From BM714 sp964484935 (GTDB taxonomy: Bacteria > Bacillota > Clostridia > Peptostreptococcales > BM714), in the NCBI GenBank assembly GCA_964484935.1, contig CAZAFW010000002.1, positions 62,001-126,000 on the forward strand: DNA of 64,000 bases. The letters run 5' to 3'. A model generated the notes under the pieces. The model was not told the origin of the DNA and did no database searches. It saw only the letters and a list, made by a program, of their open reading frames with translations. The position numbers were made by a program, and so were the translations under genes. This document shows, piece after piece, positions 9,059 through 17,763 of this stretch. Positions within the stretch are counted from its first letter, which is position 1, and every line of letters starts with the position of its first letter.

Positions 9059-9815
9059 CACTCTCTCCTGTTCCACCTAGTACTTGGCACACGCCGTCCA
9101 ACAAGCATTTCAATCTGCTTAGCAAATTTCTGAATTCGGGAGTTTCAACCCGCATGTCCCTGAAAACCCCGTTTGTACTTACCTTTTCAACAACTTTCAC
9201 GGGAGGTCCTTCGAGTATGTGTATTTCATCCCCAAGGCGCACAGCTTCCTCCACATCATGGGTTACGAAAACCACTGTTCGCTTGTCTTTTTCCCATGCC
9301 TTTATGAATGTTTCCATTACGACGCGTTTTGTCCTTATGTCGAGCCCCTTGAAAGGCTCATCCATCACAAGCACATCTGAAGGATATACAAAAGCCCGCG
9401 CTATTGCAACCCTTTGCTTCATCCCGCCGCTCAGTTCGCCAGGATAGTAGTCTTTAAAATCAAGCAATTCGACCTGCCTCAAATATTCATACACGGATTC
9501 CTTTATTTGCTTTTCTTCGAATTTATTCTTGATTACAAATGCAATGTTGTCATAAACAGTCTTCCACGGAAGCAATCTGTGCTCTTGGAAAATAAACGAT
9601 TTAGAAAGGGATTCGAAATCGTTCACCTTTATTTCATCGGGCTTAGCGAGATTCCCCATTACGTTTAGCAGGGTTGTCTTTCCGCACCCCGACGGTCCCA
9701 GCATTGAAACTATGCTGCCCTTTTTTATTTTTATTTCGAAATCATTATATAAAACCAGGCTGTCGTATCGAAGTCCAAGCCCTTCTATTTTATATGTCAA
9801 TCCATTGTTTTCCAT
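9048..9815 (-). CDS. NitT/TauT-family ABC transporter, ATP-binding protein
   Basis: ATPase of a three-gene importer. Walker A is GPSGCGKTT, the Q-loop lies in FIFQEHRLLPW, the signature is LSGGMKQR and Walker B is VLVMDEPFKGLD, with the H-loop in VFVTHD. The Q-loop style RLLPW is typical of the SsuB/TauB/NrtD group that imports sulfonates, taurine, nitrate or pyrimidine precursors; the substrate is not decidable. It overlaps the permease gene by 19 bases. The C-terminus overlaps murB, an unusual coupling of a solute importer with a cell-wall gene. Confidence 0.9.
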   Translation of the reverse strand: MENNGLTYKIEGLGLRYDSLVLYNDFEIKIKKGSIVSMLGPSGCGKTTLLNVMGNLAKPDEIKVNDFESLSKSFIFQEHRLLPWKTVYDNIAFVIKNKFEEKQIKESVYEYLRQVELLDFKDYYPGELSGGMKQRVAIARAFVYPSDVLVMDEPFKGLDIRTKRVVMETFIKAWEKDKRTVVFVTHDVEEAVRLGDEIHILEGPPVKVVEKVSTNGVFRDMRVETPEFRNLLSRLKCLLDGVCQVLGGTGESDED

Positions 9816-10561
9816 TTCATCGTCCTTTTCTCAACTATTCTTACCAGGTTGTCAAAGATGAAGCTGAGTGCTACAGCCACCAATGCCCATGCGAATACAC
9901 GGTCTATTTCAAGATATATCTTTGCTTCAATAAGCCTTGTCCCTATCGAATATTTGGGCTGGCTGAGTATTTCAGCCGCTATGACAGCTTTCCAGCCTAT
10001 TCCCATCGCCGTTGAAACCCCTGCGGTCAAATAGGCGCTGATGGAAGGCAAGTATATTTCCTTTAGTATCCTACCTTTTCCCACTCCATAGACTTTAGCC
10101 ATGTCTACAAGGCTTTTGTCGACTTGAATTATTCCCTGAACAGTATTTGTGTATATTATCGGGAATGAAATAAGGAAGCTTATGAATACGGGCACAAAGT
10201 CATCAGCCATCCATATAAGCGCAATGAGTATCAAGACCACTACAGGAGTAGTTCTTATAAGGGATACATAAGGGCTTAGGAAAACCCTTCCGCCTTTTTT
10301 CAGCCCAGCGAAAACGCCAAGAGCGCAACCCGAAAACAAGGAAATGAATATACCCAAGAGTCCTCTTTTTACCGTGCTCAAAACCGATATCCAAAAATAT
10401 TGCTCGCGGACAATGAATAATAGACCCTTGAACACGCTAAAAGGAGATGGAAAAATGATTTCCGAACTTATCAGTCCGGAAACCATTTGCCATATTCCCA
10501 CCAGGCAGACAATTGAAAACCATATCATTTTTCTATTATTTGATGTAGTAGAATCCTTCAT
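9797..10561 (-). CDS. NitT/TauT-family ABC transporter, permease
   Basis: Integral membrane permease with about six transmembrane segments and a binding-protein-dependent transport signature around the EAA loop (GVGKGRILKEIYLPSISAYLTAGV). I start at the ATG at 10561, which has GGAGG upstream, rather than at the frame's first codon further into the binding-protein gene. It still overlaps that gene by 26 bases. Together with the ATPase and lipoprotein it forms an SsuC/TauC-like importer. Confidence 0.88.
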   Translation of the reverse strand: MKDSTTSNNRKMIWFSIVCLVGIWQMVSGLISSEIIFPSPFSVFKGLLFIVREQYFWISVLSTVKRGLLGIFISLFSGCALGVFAGLKKGGRVFLSPYVSLIRTTPVVVLILIALIWMADDFVPVFISFLISFPIIYTNTVQGIIQVDKSLVDMAKVYGVGKGRILKEIYLPSISAYLTAGVSTAMGIGWKAVIAAEILSQPKYSIGTRLIEAKIYLEIDRVFAWALVAVALSFIFDNLVRIVEKRTMKWKTMD

Positions 10562-11534
10562 CAGGCACTTTGCCTCCAATTTCCTTTGGTGAAAAATCAT
10601 AAAGGACATTCAAGTATTTGTCGACAGTATCCTTGACTTCGTATGATTTGCCAAGCCGTATGTTGCTGTTTGGTATGGCTTTTTCAGCCATTTGCGCGGT
10701 CATTCCAATTTCGTACTTTTCAACCAAAGCGCCGGCGTCTTCAAGATTTTTATTTACCCAAGCGCATGATTCATCGTAATAGTCCAGAAAAGCCTCTATG
10801 ACTTCAGGACGCTCGTCAATCAAGCCTTTCCTTGCGACAAGGCATCCTTGGGGGAATTCCATGCCTGCGGCATCCTTCCAAGATTCCTGCAGGTTGATGG
10901 CGGTTCTAAGCTCGGGATTTTTTATTTCAACCATGGTCACCATGGGCTCGGGCAGAAGGCCCAATGTCTTTTCCCCAGCTATCATCATTTGAGAAAGTTC
11001 GATGTGGCTCGCCATGTATCCCAGTTCTACATCTTCCTCTGTTAGTCCGTTTTCCGCCATCAGATATCTGAAAACAACATCCGGCGAAGACCCTTTTGAA
11101 AACAGGGTTACCGTTTTGCCCTTAAGGTCTTCAAAAGAGGACACGGTCTCTCCGTTTTCTATCAGATACAAAACTCCCCATGTGTTTATGCCGATAAGCT
11201 GATAGTCGACCCCCTTATTGTAGAGCATGGAGGCGACGTTTGTGGGAAGAACCGCTATGTCTATTTCATCCTTAAGGACCTTGGAAACGAGTATGTCGGG
11301 AGTCCCGACTATTTCATAATCGTTGGTGACGCCTTCTCCCAGAACAGGATTGTCTTCCATTATCTTCACCATCCCTACTCCGCTGGGCCCCTTTATGCTT
11401 CCCACCCTAAGAGTCATAGGCTCGAATTCAGTCACTTCAACAGCAGCCTCTTCTGCAGGTTCCGCCGGTTTTTCCGCGGCGCATCCTTGAAGAAGGAGCA
11501 AAACTGCAATCAAAACCCAAAAATATTTCTTCAT
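10536..11534 (-). CDS. NitT/TauT-family ABC transporter, substrate-binding lipoprotein
   Basis: Extracellular substrate-binding protein anchored as a lipoprotein: the signal peptide MKKYFWVLIAVLLLLQGC ends in a lipobox cysteine, followed by an acidic linker rich in Glu, Ala and Pro. The body resembles the SsuA/TauA/ThiY fold (SBP type 2), with LRVGSIKGPSGVG and the region IDIAVLPTNVASMLYNKG. I start at the ATG at 11534, behind AAAGGGGGA; an upstream in-frame ATG lacks this site. It is the first gene of the transporter-murB-php-rapZ unit. The ligand is unknown. Confidence 0.88.
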   Translation of the reverse strand: MKKYFWVLIAVLLLLQGCAAEKPAEPAEEAAVEVTEFEPMTLRVGSIKGPSGVGMVKIMEDNPVLGEGVTNDYEIVGTPDILVSKVLKDEIDIAVLPTNVASMLYNKGVDYQLIGINTWGVLYLIENGETVSSFEDLKGKTVTLFSKGSSPDVVFRYLMAENGLTEEDVELGYMASHIELSQMMIAGEKTLGLLPEPMVTMVEIKNPELRTAINLQESWKDAAGMEFPQGCLVARKGLIDERPEVIEAFLDYYDESCAWVNKNLEDAGALVEKYEIGMTAQMAEKAIPNSNIRLGKSYEVKDTVDKYLNVLYDFSPKEIGGKVPDEGFYYIK

Positions 11535-11594
11535 TTTTATTCCCCCTTTTATTATATATTCATTATACATTTTTTAAAATCAAATACAAAACGT

Positions 11595-11630
11595 AAAAGG
11601 AAGCGAATTCCAAAGAATCCGCTTCCTTTT
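11595..11630 (-). terminator. Rho-independent terminator of the hydrogenase operon
   Basis: Arms AAAAGGAAGCG and CGCTTCCTTTT, extended by GAAT/ATTC pairs around a CAAA-type loop, begin eight bases past the hydA stop. The minus-strand side ends in TTTT. Confidence 0.8.
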
Positions 11631-11637
11631 CAATGCT

Positions 11638-13392
11638 TTATTTCTTGATATTATACTTTTCCCTGCCAGCGTAATGAGTGTGCAGAAACTCATGCGCAAC
11701 ATGGCTGTTTGGTTCTCCAAGGAATTCTTCGTAAAGTCTCGTTATGGAAGGATTCTTGTGGGACTTCCTTATTTCCAGGGATTCGTCCTCACCGTAAAGG
11801 GCCTTGGCTCTTTCAAGACGTATGTCGATTCCTACTCTGTTTGTAGCCGAAACATGAGGCTGTCCGCCGCCGTTGACACAACCGCCGTCGCAACCCATGA
11901 TTTCGATGAAGTGGTAATCAGCTTCACCTGCTTTTATCATTTCCATGATTTTTTTTGCTCCAGCCGCACTGTGTGTGACCGCAGCCTTGACTGTAAGGTC
12001 TCCGATTTGAACTTCAGCTTCACGAATTCTTTCTTCTCCGCGAACCGCTTTGTATTCGATGGCCTCAAGGTCTTTTCCTGTCAAAACATCTGCTACAGTT
12101 CTGAGGGCGGCTTCCATGACACCTCCGGTTGCGCCGAATATTACGGCTGCGCCCGAATAGTCGCCGAAGTACTCGTCGAATTCGCCTTCAGCAAGTTCGT
12201 TGAAATCTATCGACGCCTGCTTGATCATTTTTCCAAGCTCTCTTGTTGTGATTACGGTATCAACGTCAAGATATCCGTCGCGTCCCATTTCTTCGCGCTT
12301 GCACTCGTATTTTTTTGCCGTGCAAGGCATTACAGATACAACATATATTTTTTTCGGGTCTATGTTGTTCATTTTTGCGTAATGGGTCTTCATTACAGCC
12401 CCGAACATCTGGTGAGGGGACTTGCAGCTTGAAAGATGCGGCAAGAGTTCGGGATAGTTAAGTTCAGCGAAATTTATCCAACCTGGAGAACATGAAGTGA
12501 TCATCGGCAGAACTCCACCGTTTGTGATTCTTCCTATGAGCTCCGTGCCTTCCTCAAGTATCGTAAGGTCTGCCGCGAAGTTTGTGTCAAACACCTTGTC
12601 AAAGCCCATCATGTGAAGAGCTGTTGCCATTTTGCCTGTCACGTTTGTTCCAATCGGATTGTCGAAGCACTCACCCAATGCGGCTCTTACTGCCGGAGCC
12701 GACTGAACTATGACGTGAAGATCGGGATTGTCTATTGCTTCCCAAACATCGTCGATGTTTGATTTTTCCCTAAGCGCCGCAACCGGGCACGCGTTAACGC
12801 ATTGGCCGCAATAAATACAAGGCATTTCCGTCATGCTTGAATTGAATGCAGGGCTTACCTCGGTATTGAATCCTCTATTTGTGAATTCAAGTATTCCTAT
12901 TTCCTGTACGTTCTTGCAGGTTGCGATACACCTTCCGCAAAGTATGCATTTGCTTGTATCACGTACTATTGAAGGAGAAAAATCGTCGATTGTGGGAGTT
13001 CTCTTTATTCCTTCATATGAAACTTCCTTGATTCCAAGCTCTTCAGTAAGCTTTTGCAGTTCGCATGATCCGTTTCTATCACAAACCAGGCATTCCTGGT
13101 TGTGGTTTGCAAGAATAAGCTCGACGACCATTTTTCTTGCTTCTCTGACACGTTTAGAATTGGTTTTTACAACCATTCCTTCTGAAACCGGAGTAGTACA
13201 TGCAGTCAATAGAGCTCTTGCCCTTTCAACCTCCACCACGCAAACCCGGCAGGCACCTATCTCGTTGACGCCTTCCAGATAGCAAAGGGTCGGAATATGG
13301 ATTCCAATCTCTCTGGCTGCTTTAAGAATAGTATAGTCTTTCGGTGCTTGCACCTGGATACCATTTATAGTTAAAGTAACTTTTTCCACCAT
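11638..13392 (-). CDS. hydA: [FeFe] hydrogenase catalytic subunit
   Basis: Catalytic subunit of an NAD(H)-linked [FeFe] hydrogenase, 584 residues. Domain order: N-terminal [2Fe-2S] ferredoxin domain (GACRVCVVEVE), a His/Cys [4Fe-4S] site (HNQECLVCDRNGSC), two [4Fe-4S] clusters (CILCGRCIATC; CIYCGQCVNACP), then the H-cluster domain. All three H-cluster motifs are intact: TSCSPGW, MPCTAKKYE, and the C-terminal MGCDGGCVNGGGQP. It lacks the extra C-terminal domain of longer HydA proteins. It lies downstream of hydC, a ferredoxin-like gene and hydB, the layout of electron-bifurcating HydABC enzymes that couple NADH and reduced ferredoxin to H2. Bifurcation is inferred from subunit make-up, not shown. 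Confidence 0.95.
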   Translation of the reverse strand: MVEKVTLTINGIQVQAPKDYTILKAAREIGIHIPTLCYLEGVNEIGACRVCVVEVERARALLTACTTPVSEGMVVKTNSKRVREARKMVVELILANHNQECLVCDRNGSCELQKLTEELGIKEVSYEGIKRTPTIDDFSPSIVRDTSKCILCGRCIATCKNVQEIGILEFTNRGFNTEVSPAFNSSMTEMPCIYCGQCVNACPVAALREKSNIDDVWEAIDNPDLHVIVQSAPAVRAALGECFDNPIGTNVTGKMATALHMMGFDKVFDTNFAADLTILEEGTELIGRITNGGVLPMITSCSPGWINFAELNYPELLPHLSSCKSPHQMFGAVMKTHYAKMNNIDPKKIYVVSVMPCTAKKYECKREEMGRDGYLDVDTVITTRELGKMIKQASIDFNELAEGEFDEYFGDYSGAAVIFGATGGVMEAALRTVADVLTGKDLEAIEYKAVRGEERIREAEVQIGDLTVKAAVTHSAAGAKKIMEMIKAGEADYHFIEIMGCDGGCVNGGGQPHVSATNRVGIDIRLERAKALYGEDESLEIRKSHKNPSITRLYEEFLGEPNSHVAHEFLHTHYAGREKYNIKK

Positions 13393-13429
13393 TTACACCT
13401 CTCTTTTAGTTTATGGGTTTAGACGACTT

Positions 13430-15226
13430 CTATTTCTTGACGATTGCATTTACAGGACATGCTTCCATGCATGCACCGCACTTGATGCATTTTTCGGTGT
13501 CAATAACATGAAGCTTTTTGACCTCTCCGCTTATGCAGTCTACAGGGCAGTTTCTGGCGCACTTGGTACATCCTATGCAATCATCCGTTATATAGTAAGT
13601 CAAAAGATTCTTGCAGACTCCGGCCGGACACTTCTTGTCATTTATATGGGCTTCATACTCGTCCCTGAAATATCTTATAGTCGAAATTACAGGGTTTGGA
13701 GCAGTTTGGCCCAGACCGCAAAGAGCAGAATCCTTGATGGTGTATGCGAGTTTTTCGAGTTTCTCTATGTCGCCTTCTTCACCTCGTCCGCTTGTTATTT
13801 TCTCAAGCATTTCAAGCATTCTCTTTGTTCCTTCGCGGCAAGGAGTACATTTTCCGCAAGACTCGTCAACCGTGAAATCAAGGAAGAATCTCGCGATGTC
13901 AACCATGCAGTTGTCTTCATCCATGACGATCATTCCGCCCGAACCCATCATTGATCCGAGAGCTATCAGGTTGTCGTAGTCAATGGGCTGGTCAAGGTGC
14001 TCATATGTTATGCAACCGCCTGAAGGTCCTCCAGTTTGCACGGCTTTGAACTTCTTGCCGTTGGGGATTCCTCCGCCGATTTCGTAAATGACTTCTCTGA
14101 GCGTTGTACCCATTGGAATCTCTATGAGTCCAGTGTTGTTTATTTTTCCGCCCAATGCGAATACTTTGGTTCCTTTTGATTTTTCGGTTCCGATTGAAGA
14201 GAACCATTCAGCTCCCTTTAGTATTATTTGAGGTATGTTTGCCAAGGTCTCAACGTTGTTTATTATTGTCGGCTTCTGCCACAAACCTTTGTTGGCAGGG
14301 AAGGGCGGCTTGGGTCTTGGCATTCCCCTGTATCCTTCAATCGACTGCAGAAGCGCAGTCTCTTCACCGCAAACAAAAGCTCCGGCTCCAAGACGTATTT
14401 CCAAGTCGAAATCAAATCCAGTCCCAAAAATATCTTTACCGAGAAGCCCGTTTTCTTTGGCTTGTGCAATAGCGATTTCAAGACGCTGCACAGCAATCGG
14501 GTATTCAGCCCTTATATATACGAAGCCTTGTGAGGCGCCTATTGCGTATCCCGCAATTGCCATGGCTTCTATTATTGCATGAGGATCGCCTTCCAATACG
14601 CTCCTGTCCATAAATGCGCCCGGGTCTCCCTCATCGGCGTTGCATATCATGTATTTCTGGTCATTTTTTGCGCCTGCGGCAAAGCTCCACTTGACTCCTG
14701 TCGGGAATCCCCCGCCGCCACGGCCTCTGAGACCTGACTGCTTTATATTATTTATTACATCCGCCGGCGACATTTCCGTTAAAACTTTACCAAGAGCCGC
14801 ATATCCATCCATGGCAATATACTCTTCTATATTCTCCGGATCGATGACTCCGCAGTTCCTGAGCGCTACACGCATTTGCTTTTGATAGAAATCTACTTCA
14901 TTTATTGATTTTACCTGGTCGGAAGCTTCCTCAAGCGATTCATAGTAAAGAAGGTCTCTTACTATTCTTCCCTTTAGCAGGTGTTCTTCGGTTATAGTTT
15001 TTGCGTCTTCAGGCTTGACGTGAGCGTAAAAAGAACCTTCAGGATAAACTACAACGACAGGCCCAACTTCGCAAAGTCCAAAGCAACCAGTCCTTATTAC
15101 TTTCACTTCTTTTTCCAATCCGTTTTTCTTGATTTCCTCGTAAAAACGTTCTTCCACCAGGTCCGATCCGGAAGAAGTGCAACCCGTTCCACCGCAAATC
15201 AATACATGCGATCTATACAATTCCAT
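13430..15226 (-). CDS. hydB: NADH-binding iron-sulfur flavoprotein subunit of [FeFe] hydrogenase
   Basis: NuoF-like diaphorase subunit carrying FMN and the NAD(H) site. An N-terminal thioredoxin-like [2Fe-2S] domain has Cys in CGGTGCTSSGS and TGCFGLCEVGP. The NuoF core has the glycine-rich motif GRGGGGFPTGVKW (NADH/FMN) and GAGAFVCGEETAL. The [4Fe-4S] site is CGKCTPCREGT. The C-terminus adds two ferredoxin clusters (CIGCTKCARNCP; CIKCGACMEACP). At 598 residues it matches HydB of trimeric bifurcating hydrogenases. I start at the ATG at 15226, preceded by GGGAGGTAAGG. It passes electrons between NAD(H) and HydA. Confidence 0.94.
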   Translation of the reverse strand: MELYRSHVLICGGTGCTSSGSDLVEERFYEEIKKNGLEKEVKVIRTGCFGLCEVGPVVVVYPEGSFYAHVKPEDAKTITEEHLLKGRIVRDLLYYESLEEASDQVKSINEVDFYQKQMRVALRNCGVIDPENIEEYIAMDGYAALGKVLTEMSPADVINNIKQSGLRGRGGGGFPTGVKWSFAAGAKNDQKYMICNADEGDPGAFMDRSVLEGDPHAIIEAMAIAGYAIGASQGFVYIRAEYPIAVQRLEIAIAQAKENGLLGKDIFGTGFDFDLEIRLGAGAFVCGEETALLQSIEGYRGMPRPKPPFPANKGLWQKPTIINNVETLANIPQIILKGAEWFSSIGTEKSKGTKVFALGGKINNTGLIEIPMGTTLREVIYEIGGGIPNGKKFKAVQTGGPSGGCITYEHLDQPIDYDNLIALGSMMGSGGMIVMDEDNCMVDIARFFLDFTVDESCGKCTPCREGTKRMLEMLEKITSGRGEEGDIEKLEKLAYTIKDSALCGLGQTAPNPVISTIRYFRDEYEAHINDKKCPAGVCKNLLTYYITDDCIGCTKCARNCPVDCISGEVKKLHVIDTEKCIKCGACMEACPVNAIVKK

Positions 15227-15262
15227 TTCCTTACCTCCCAATATCTTAAATTTTTGTCCGAT

Positions 15263-15625
15263 TTATGCATTTGCTCCGATTGTATACTCACTGACCACTT
15301 TACCGTTTACGATATGGTCGGCAATAACCTTACGGGCTTTTTCCGGTGTCATTTCAACGTATGTAACCTTTTCTCCATTTTCTTCATAAATTTCCACTAT
15401 CGGCTCAAGTCTGCAGACTCCTATGCATCCGGTTTGAACCACTTCAACATCATTAAGATTTCTTTTCTTTACTTCTTCAACCAACGAAAGAAGAACAGGT
15501 CTTGCTCCGGCTGCGATTCCGCATGTTGCCATTCCTACTACAATCCTTGTCCCCTTTTTCCCTCTGAGATCGATTTTTCCTTTTGCTTCATCTCTTATCT
15601 TTGCCAATTCAGCTAAAGTTTTCAT
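15263..15625 (-). CDS. (2Fe-2S) ferredoxin domain protein of the hydrogenase operon
   Basis: A 120-residue thioredoxin-like [2Fe-2S] protein with four candidate ligand cysteines: one in VGMATCGIAAGA, two in VQTGCIGVCRLEP, matching the NuoE/HydC C-terminal fold. The first motif holds only one Cys instead of the usual CxxxxC pair, so cluster binding may be modified. It lies between hydC and hydB, as in several clostridial hydrogenase operons, and probably serves as an extra electron carrier or subunit. Confidence 0.83.
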   Translation of the reverse strand: MKTLAELAKIRDEAKGKIDLRGKKGTRIVVGMATCGIAAGARPVLLSLVEEVKKRNLNDVEVVQTGCIGVCRLEPIVEIYEENGEKVTYVEMTPEKARKVIADHIVNGKVVSEYTIGANA

Positions 15626-15650
15626 TTTTTCCCTCCTAATAAAGGCGTCT

Positions 15651-16139
15651 TTATTTGTATTGCTTCAAAATGCCGGTAATTTGTCCCGGCTCCAATCTTC
15701 CATAAACTTTTTCGTTGATTACCATAACAGGAGCCAACCCGCAGCATCCGAGACACCTTGTGGCTTCAAGCGTAAACTTGCCGTCCTTGGACGTTTCTCC
15801 CACTTTGATTCCAAGTTCAGTTTCAAGACGGTCAAGAATGTTCTGCGCGCCTTTTACATAGCAGGCAGTTCCCAAACACAATCCAACTACAAACTCACCT
15901 TTTGGAACTAGTGAAAACTGTGAATAAAATGTCACAACTCCGTAAATCTCCGCAAGCGATATGTCAAGCTTTCCGGAAATGACTTTCTGCACTTCGATTG
16001 GAAGTGCTCCAAAAATACTTTGCGCTTCATGCAAAATTGGCATCAAAGCACCTTTTCGGTCTTTGTTGGCTTCAATCACTTGATCCAACGCGGCAAAATT
16101 CTCTTCGTTCAAAATTTCTTTCATGACTTGGTTTTCCAT
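15651..16139 (-). CDS. hydC: NuoE-like [2Fe-2S] subunit of NAD-linked hydrogenase
   Basis: A 162-residue NuoE/HydC family protein. The helical N-terminal half (MPILHEAQSIFGALP) precedes a thioredoxin-fold [2Fe-2S] domain with ligands in CLGTACYVKGA and ATRCLGCCGLAPV. It mediates electron flow between HydB and HydA. It is the first gene of the hydC-fdx-hydB-hydA operon; an AGGGGAGGT ribosome site precedes the ATG, and a candidate promoter with a Rex-like operator lies 80-130 bases upstream. Confidence 0.94.
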   Translation of the reverse strand: MENQVMKEILNEENFAALDQVIEANKDRKGALMPILHEAQSIFGALPIEVQKVISGKLDISLAEIYGVVTFYSQFSLVPKGEFVVGLCLGTACYVKGAQNILDRLETELGIKVGETSKDGKFTLEATRCLGCCGLAPVMVINEKVYGRLEPGQITGILKQYK

Positions 16140-16217
16140 TTTACCTCCCCTTTTCTCACATATAGGTTTACTGATTTTAAATCAATAAACCCATATTTAA
16201 TCTTGGCTGGCGGTTAA

Positions 16218-16235
16218 TTGTTTAAATTTTCACAA
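16218..16235 (-). promoter_or_regulatory. Candidate Rex operator
   Basis: TTGTTTAAATTTTCACAA matches the Rex consensus TTGTTAANNNNTTAACAA at 12 of 14 defined positions. It lies just downstream of a candidate -10 and 79 bases before the hydC start, where repressor binding would block transcription. Rex senses NADH/NAD+ and controls fermentative hydrogenases in related bacteria; its action here is inferred. Confidence 0.6.
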
Positions 16236-16241
16236 TTATTC

Positions 16242-16269
16242 GTTATAAATTAAACAATCCCTATTGAAA
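16242..16269 (-). promoter_or_regulatory. Candidate sigma-A promoter of the hyd operon
   Basis: Minus-strand TTTCAA (16269-16264) and TATAAC (16247-16242) with a 16-base spacer. The predicted start falls in the Rex-like site. A perfect palindrome ATTGTATTTACAAT (16285-16298) lies just upstream and could be a second regulator site. Confidence 0.45.
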
Positions 16270-16318
16270 TAATAACATCTACAGATTGTATTTACAATGG
16301 GATTAACCCCTACCGCTA

Positions 16319-16348
16319 TTGAACTTTGATGGTGTTTAATGATAAAAT
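16319..16348 (+). promoter_or_regulatory. Candidate promoter of the ISL3-like gene
   Basis: TTGAAC and TAAAAT on the plus strand with an 18-base spacer, about 95 bases before the ATG at 16444. Motif match only. Confidence 0.35.
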
Positions 16349-16443
16349 ACAATAAAACATTGCAAATTCCTGTTATGGATATAATGTATGATCAATTTGA
16401 TTGAAGACATGACTTCTTTATATCAATTTTAGGGGCTGATAAA

Positions 16444-17739
16444 ATGACAAGACTTGATCTTGATGAATTTAATGTGTTGGAAAAAAAAGAAAGGGAAGGC
16501 ACTTTTCTTTTTGTTGTTGAAAAAAACCATGCTCCAACCGTATGTCCCCACTGCATGACAGGCGAAAAATCCATTGTAAAGCATGGGAAGCGCGAGAGAT
16601 ACGTAAGGGACATCCCAATAGACGGGCATCCTGTCGATTTGCTCATTCTTCATGGCCGATACAGGTGCAAATACTGCGGAAAAACATTTTATGAAACAAT
16701 CGAGTGCACCGACGGATTTTCGAAAATAACAAACCGTTTTAAAAACAGCATCACAAACGAATGTTTCCGCAAGCCATTCCTGCAGGTGGCCAGGGACTGC
16801 GATGTTTCCCACACAACTGTTATGAGAGTATTCGACGAATCCATGCATTCTCTTGATTTGAACAGAAAAATATATGCGCCTGATATACTTTCCATAAACA
16901 GGCTTTTCATCAACAGGGAACTGCTGACTCTTTTCTGCGATCCTGAAAACGAACTACTCGTTGACATAAACAGGGACATAGGCGATTCCAAAAACACATC
17001 CTTCCTGGATATAATGGATCCCGACTTCAGAAATATAATACTTGCAGATCCATTTTATATGCAAAGCAGATTCCTTCACAAGCGTTACCCATATGCCACC
17101 TTTGTACTCGACCGCTTTCAAGTCGAAAAGTTCATAAACAGAATATTCAAGTGCAAAATTAGAAAAACGCTATGGTTTAGGAAAATAAAAAACATCAGTC
17201 TCTTAAACGAAATACAATACGATTTTACAAACAATCTCCCGTATGAAAACACAAAATTCGAGCATGCCTTTTTCAGGCTTGGAAGTTCTCCACTTTTTCA
17301 ATCTTACAGAATGCTTATGGAGCTTAAACAGATTTACAAATCCGAAAACCGAAAAGAGGCTGAAATCAAATACAACAATTGGAAAAACAAGGCGACAAAC
17401 CATATCGATCCTTTTTATGTACGAATGGCCTCTGTGATGGATAAAATGAAAATGGAATTCCTCAATTATTTCAACTATCCCAATTCACATGAATCCATCC
17501 GAAAAATCAATAACCTTCCCCATATTATCGAAAGCCAGACTTACACCACTTCTTTCGAAGCAACGCGGGGAAGAATACTTTTTGGCAACTCCAGCATTCA
17601 AAATGAAGAAAAAGAAATACGACAAATAAATTTGAAACGTCCTGCGGCAAATCCAAAATGCTCCATTCTGGTTCGCAACAAGACATTGGGAGTTCATATA
17701 CCTTCACTTATCAAGGAAATAGAACAAGGACACTTCTAA
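16444..17739 (+). CDS. ISL3-family transposase-like protein with altered catalytic site
   Basis: Full-length (431 residues) relative of ISL3 transposases. The N-terminus has the zf-ISL3 zinc ribbon (CPHCMTGEKS, then CKYCGKTFYE), followed by a helix-turn-helix region (VARDCDVSHTTVMRVF) and a DDE-like domain. The first catalytic motif, normally SIDEF, reads SINRL, so the first Asp is replaced by Asn. The second Asp (LADPFYM), the VLDRFQVEKF segment and a C-terminal Glu (NSHES) remain. I see no matching terminal inverted repeats or target duplication around it. It lies alone on the plus strand between the hyd operon and uvrC, with an AGGGGCTGA ribosome site. It is intact but probably inactive for transposition, or domesticated. 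Confidence 0.8.
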   Translation: MTRLDLDEFNVLEKKEREGTFLFVVEKNHAPTVCPHCMTGEKSIVKHGKRERYVRDIPIDGHPVDLLILHGRYRCKYCGKTFYETIECTDGFSKITNRFKNSITNECFRKPFLQVARDCDVSHTTVMRVFDESMHSLDLNRKIYAPDILSINRLFINRELLTLFCDPENELLVDINRDIGDSKNTSFLDIMDPDFRNIILADPFYMQSRFLHKRYPYATFVLDRFQVEKFINRIFKCKIRKTLWFRKIKNISLLNEIQYDFTNNLPYENTKFEHAFFRLGSSPLFQSYRMLMELKQIYKSENRKEAEIKYNNWKNKATNHIDPFYVRMASVMDKMKMEFLNYFNYPNSHESIRKINNLPHIIESQTYTTSFEATRGRILFGNSSIQNEEKEIRQINLKRPAANPKCSILVRNKTLGVHIPSLIKEIEQGHF

Positions 17740-17763
17740 TGCGCATGCGCCTTATATGTCCTT
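17726..17763. terminator. Convergent hairpin between the ISL3-like gene and uvrC
   Basis: AAGGACA and TGTCCTT enclose a perfect GCGCATGCGC palindrome, spanning the 3' ends of both convergent genes. It likely acts as a bidirectional terminator or 3' barrier; U-tracts are poor. Confidence 0.45.

Noticed and set aside
11674..12432. Long plus-strand frame opposite hydA
   Set aside because: It mirrors the hydA codons, lacks a ribosome site and has Cys/Phe-rich composition typical of an antisense shadow; similar shadows over prdA, addA and uvrA were dropped for the same reason.
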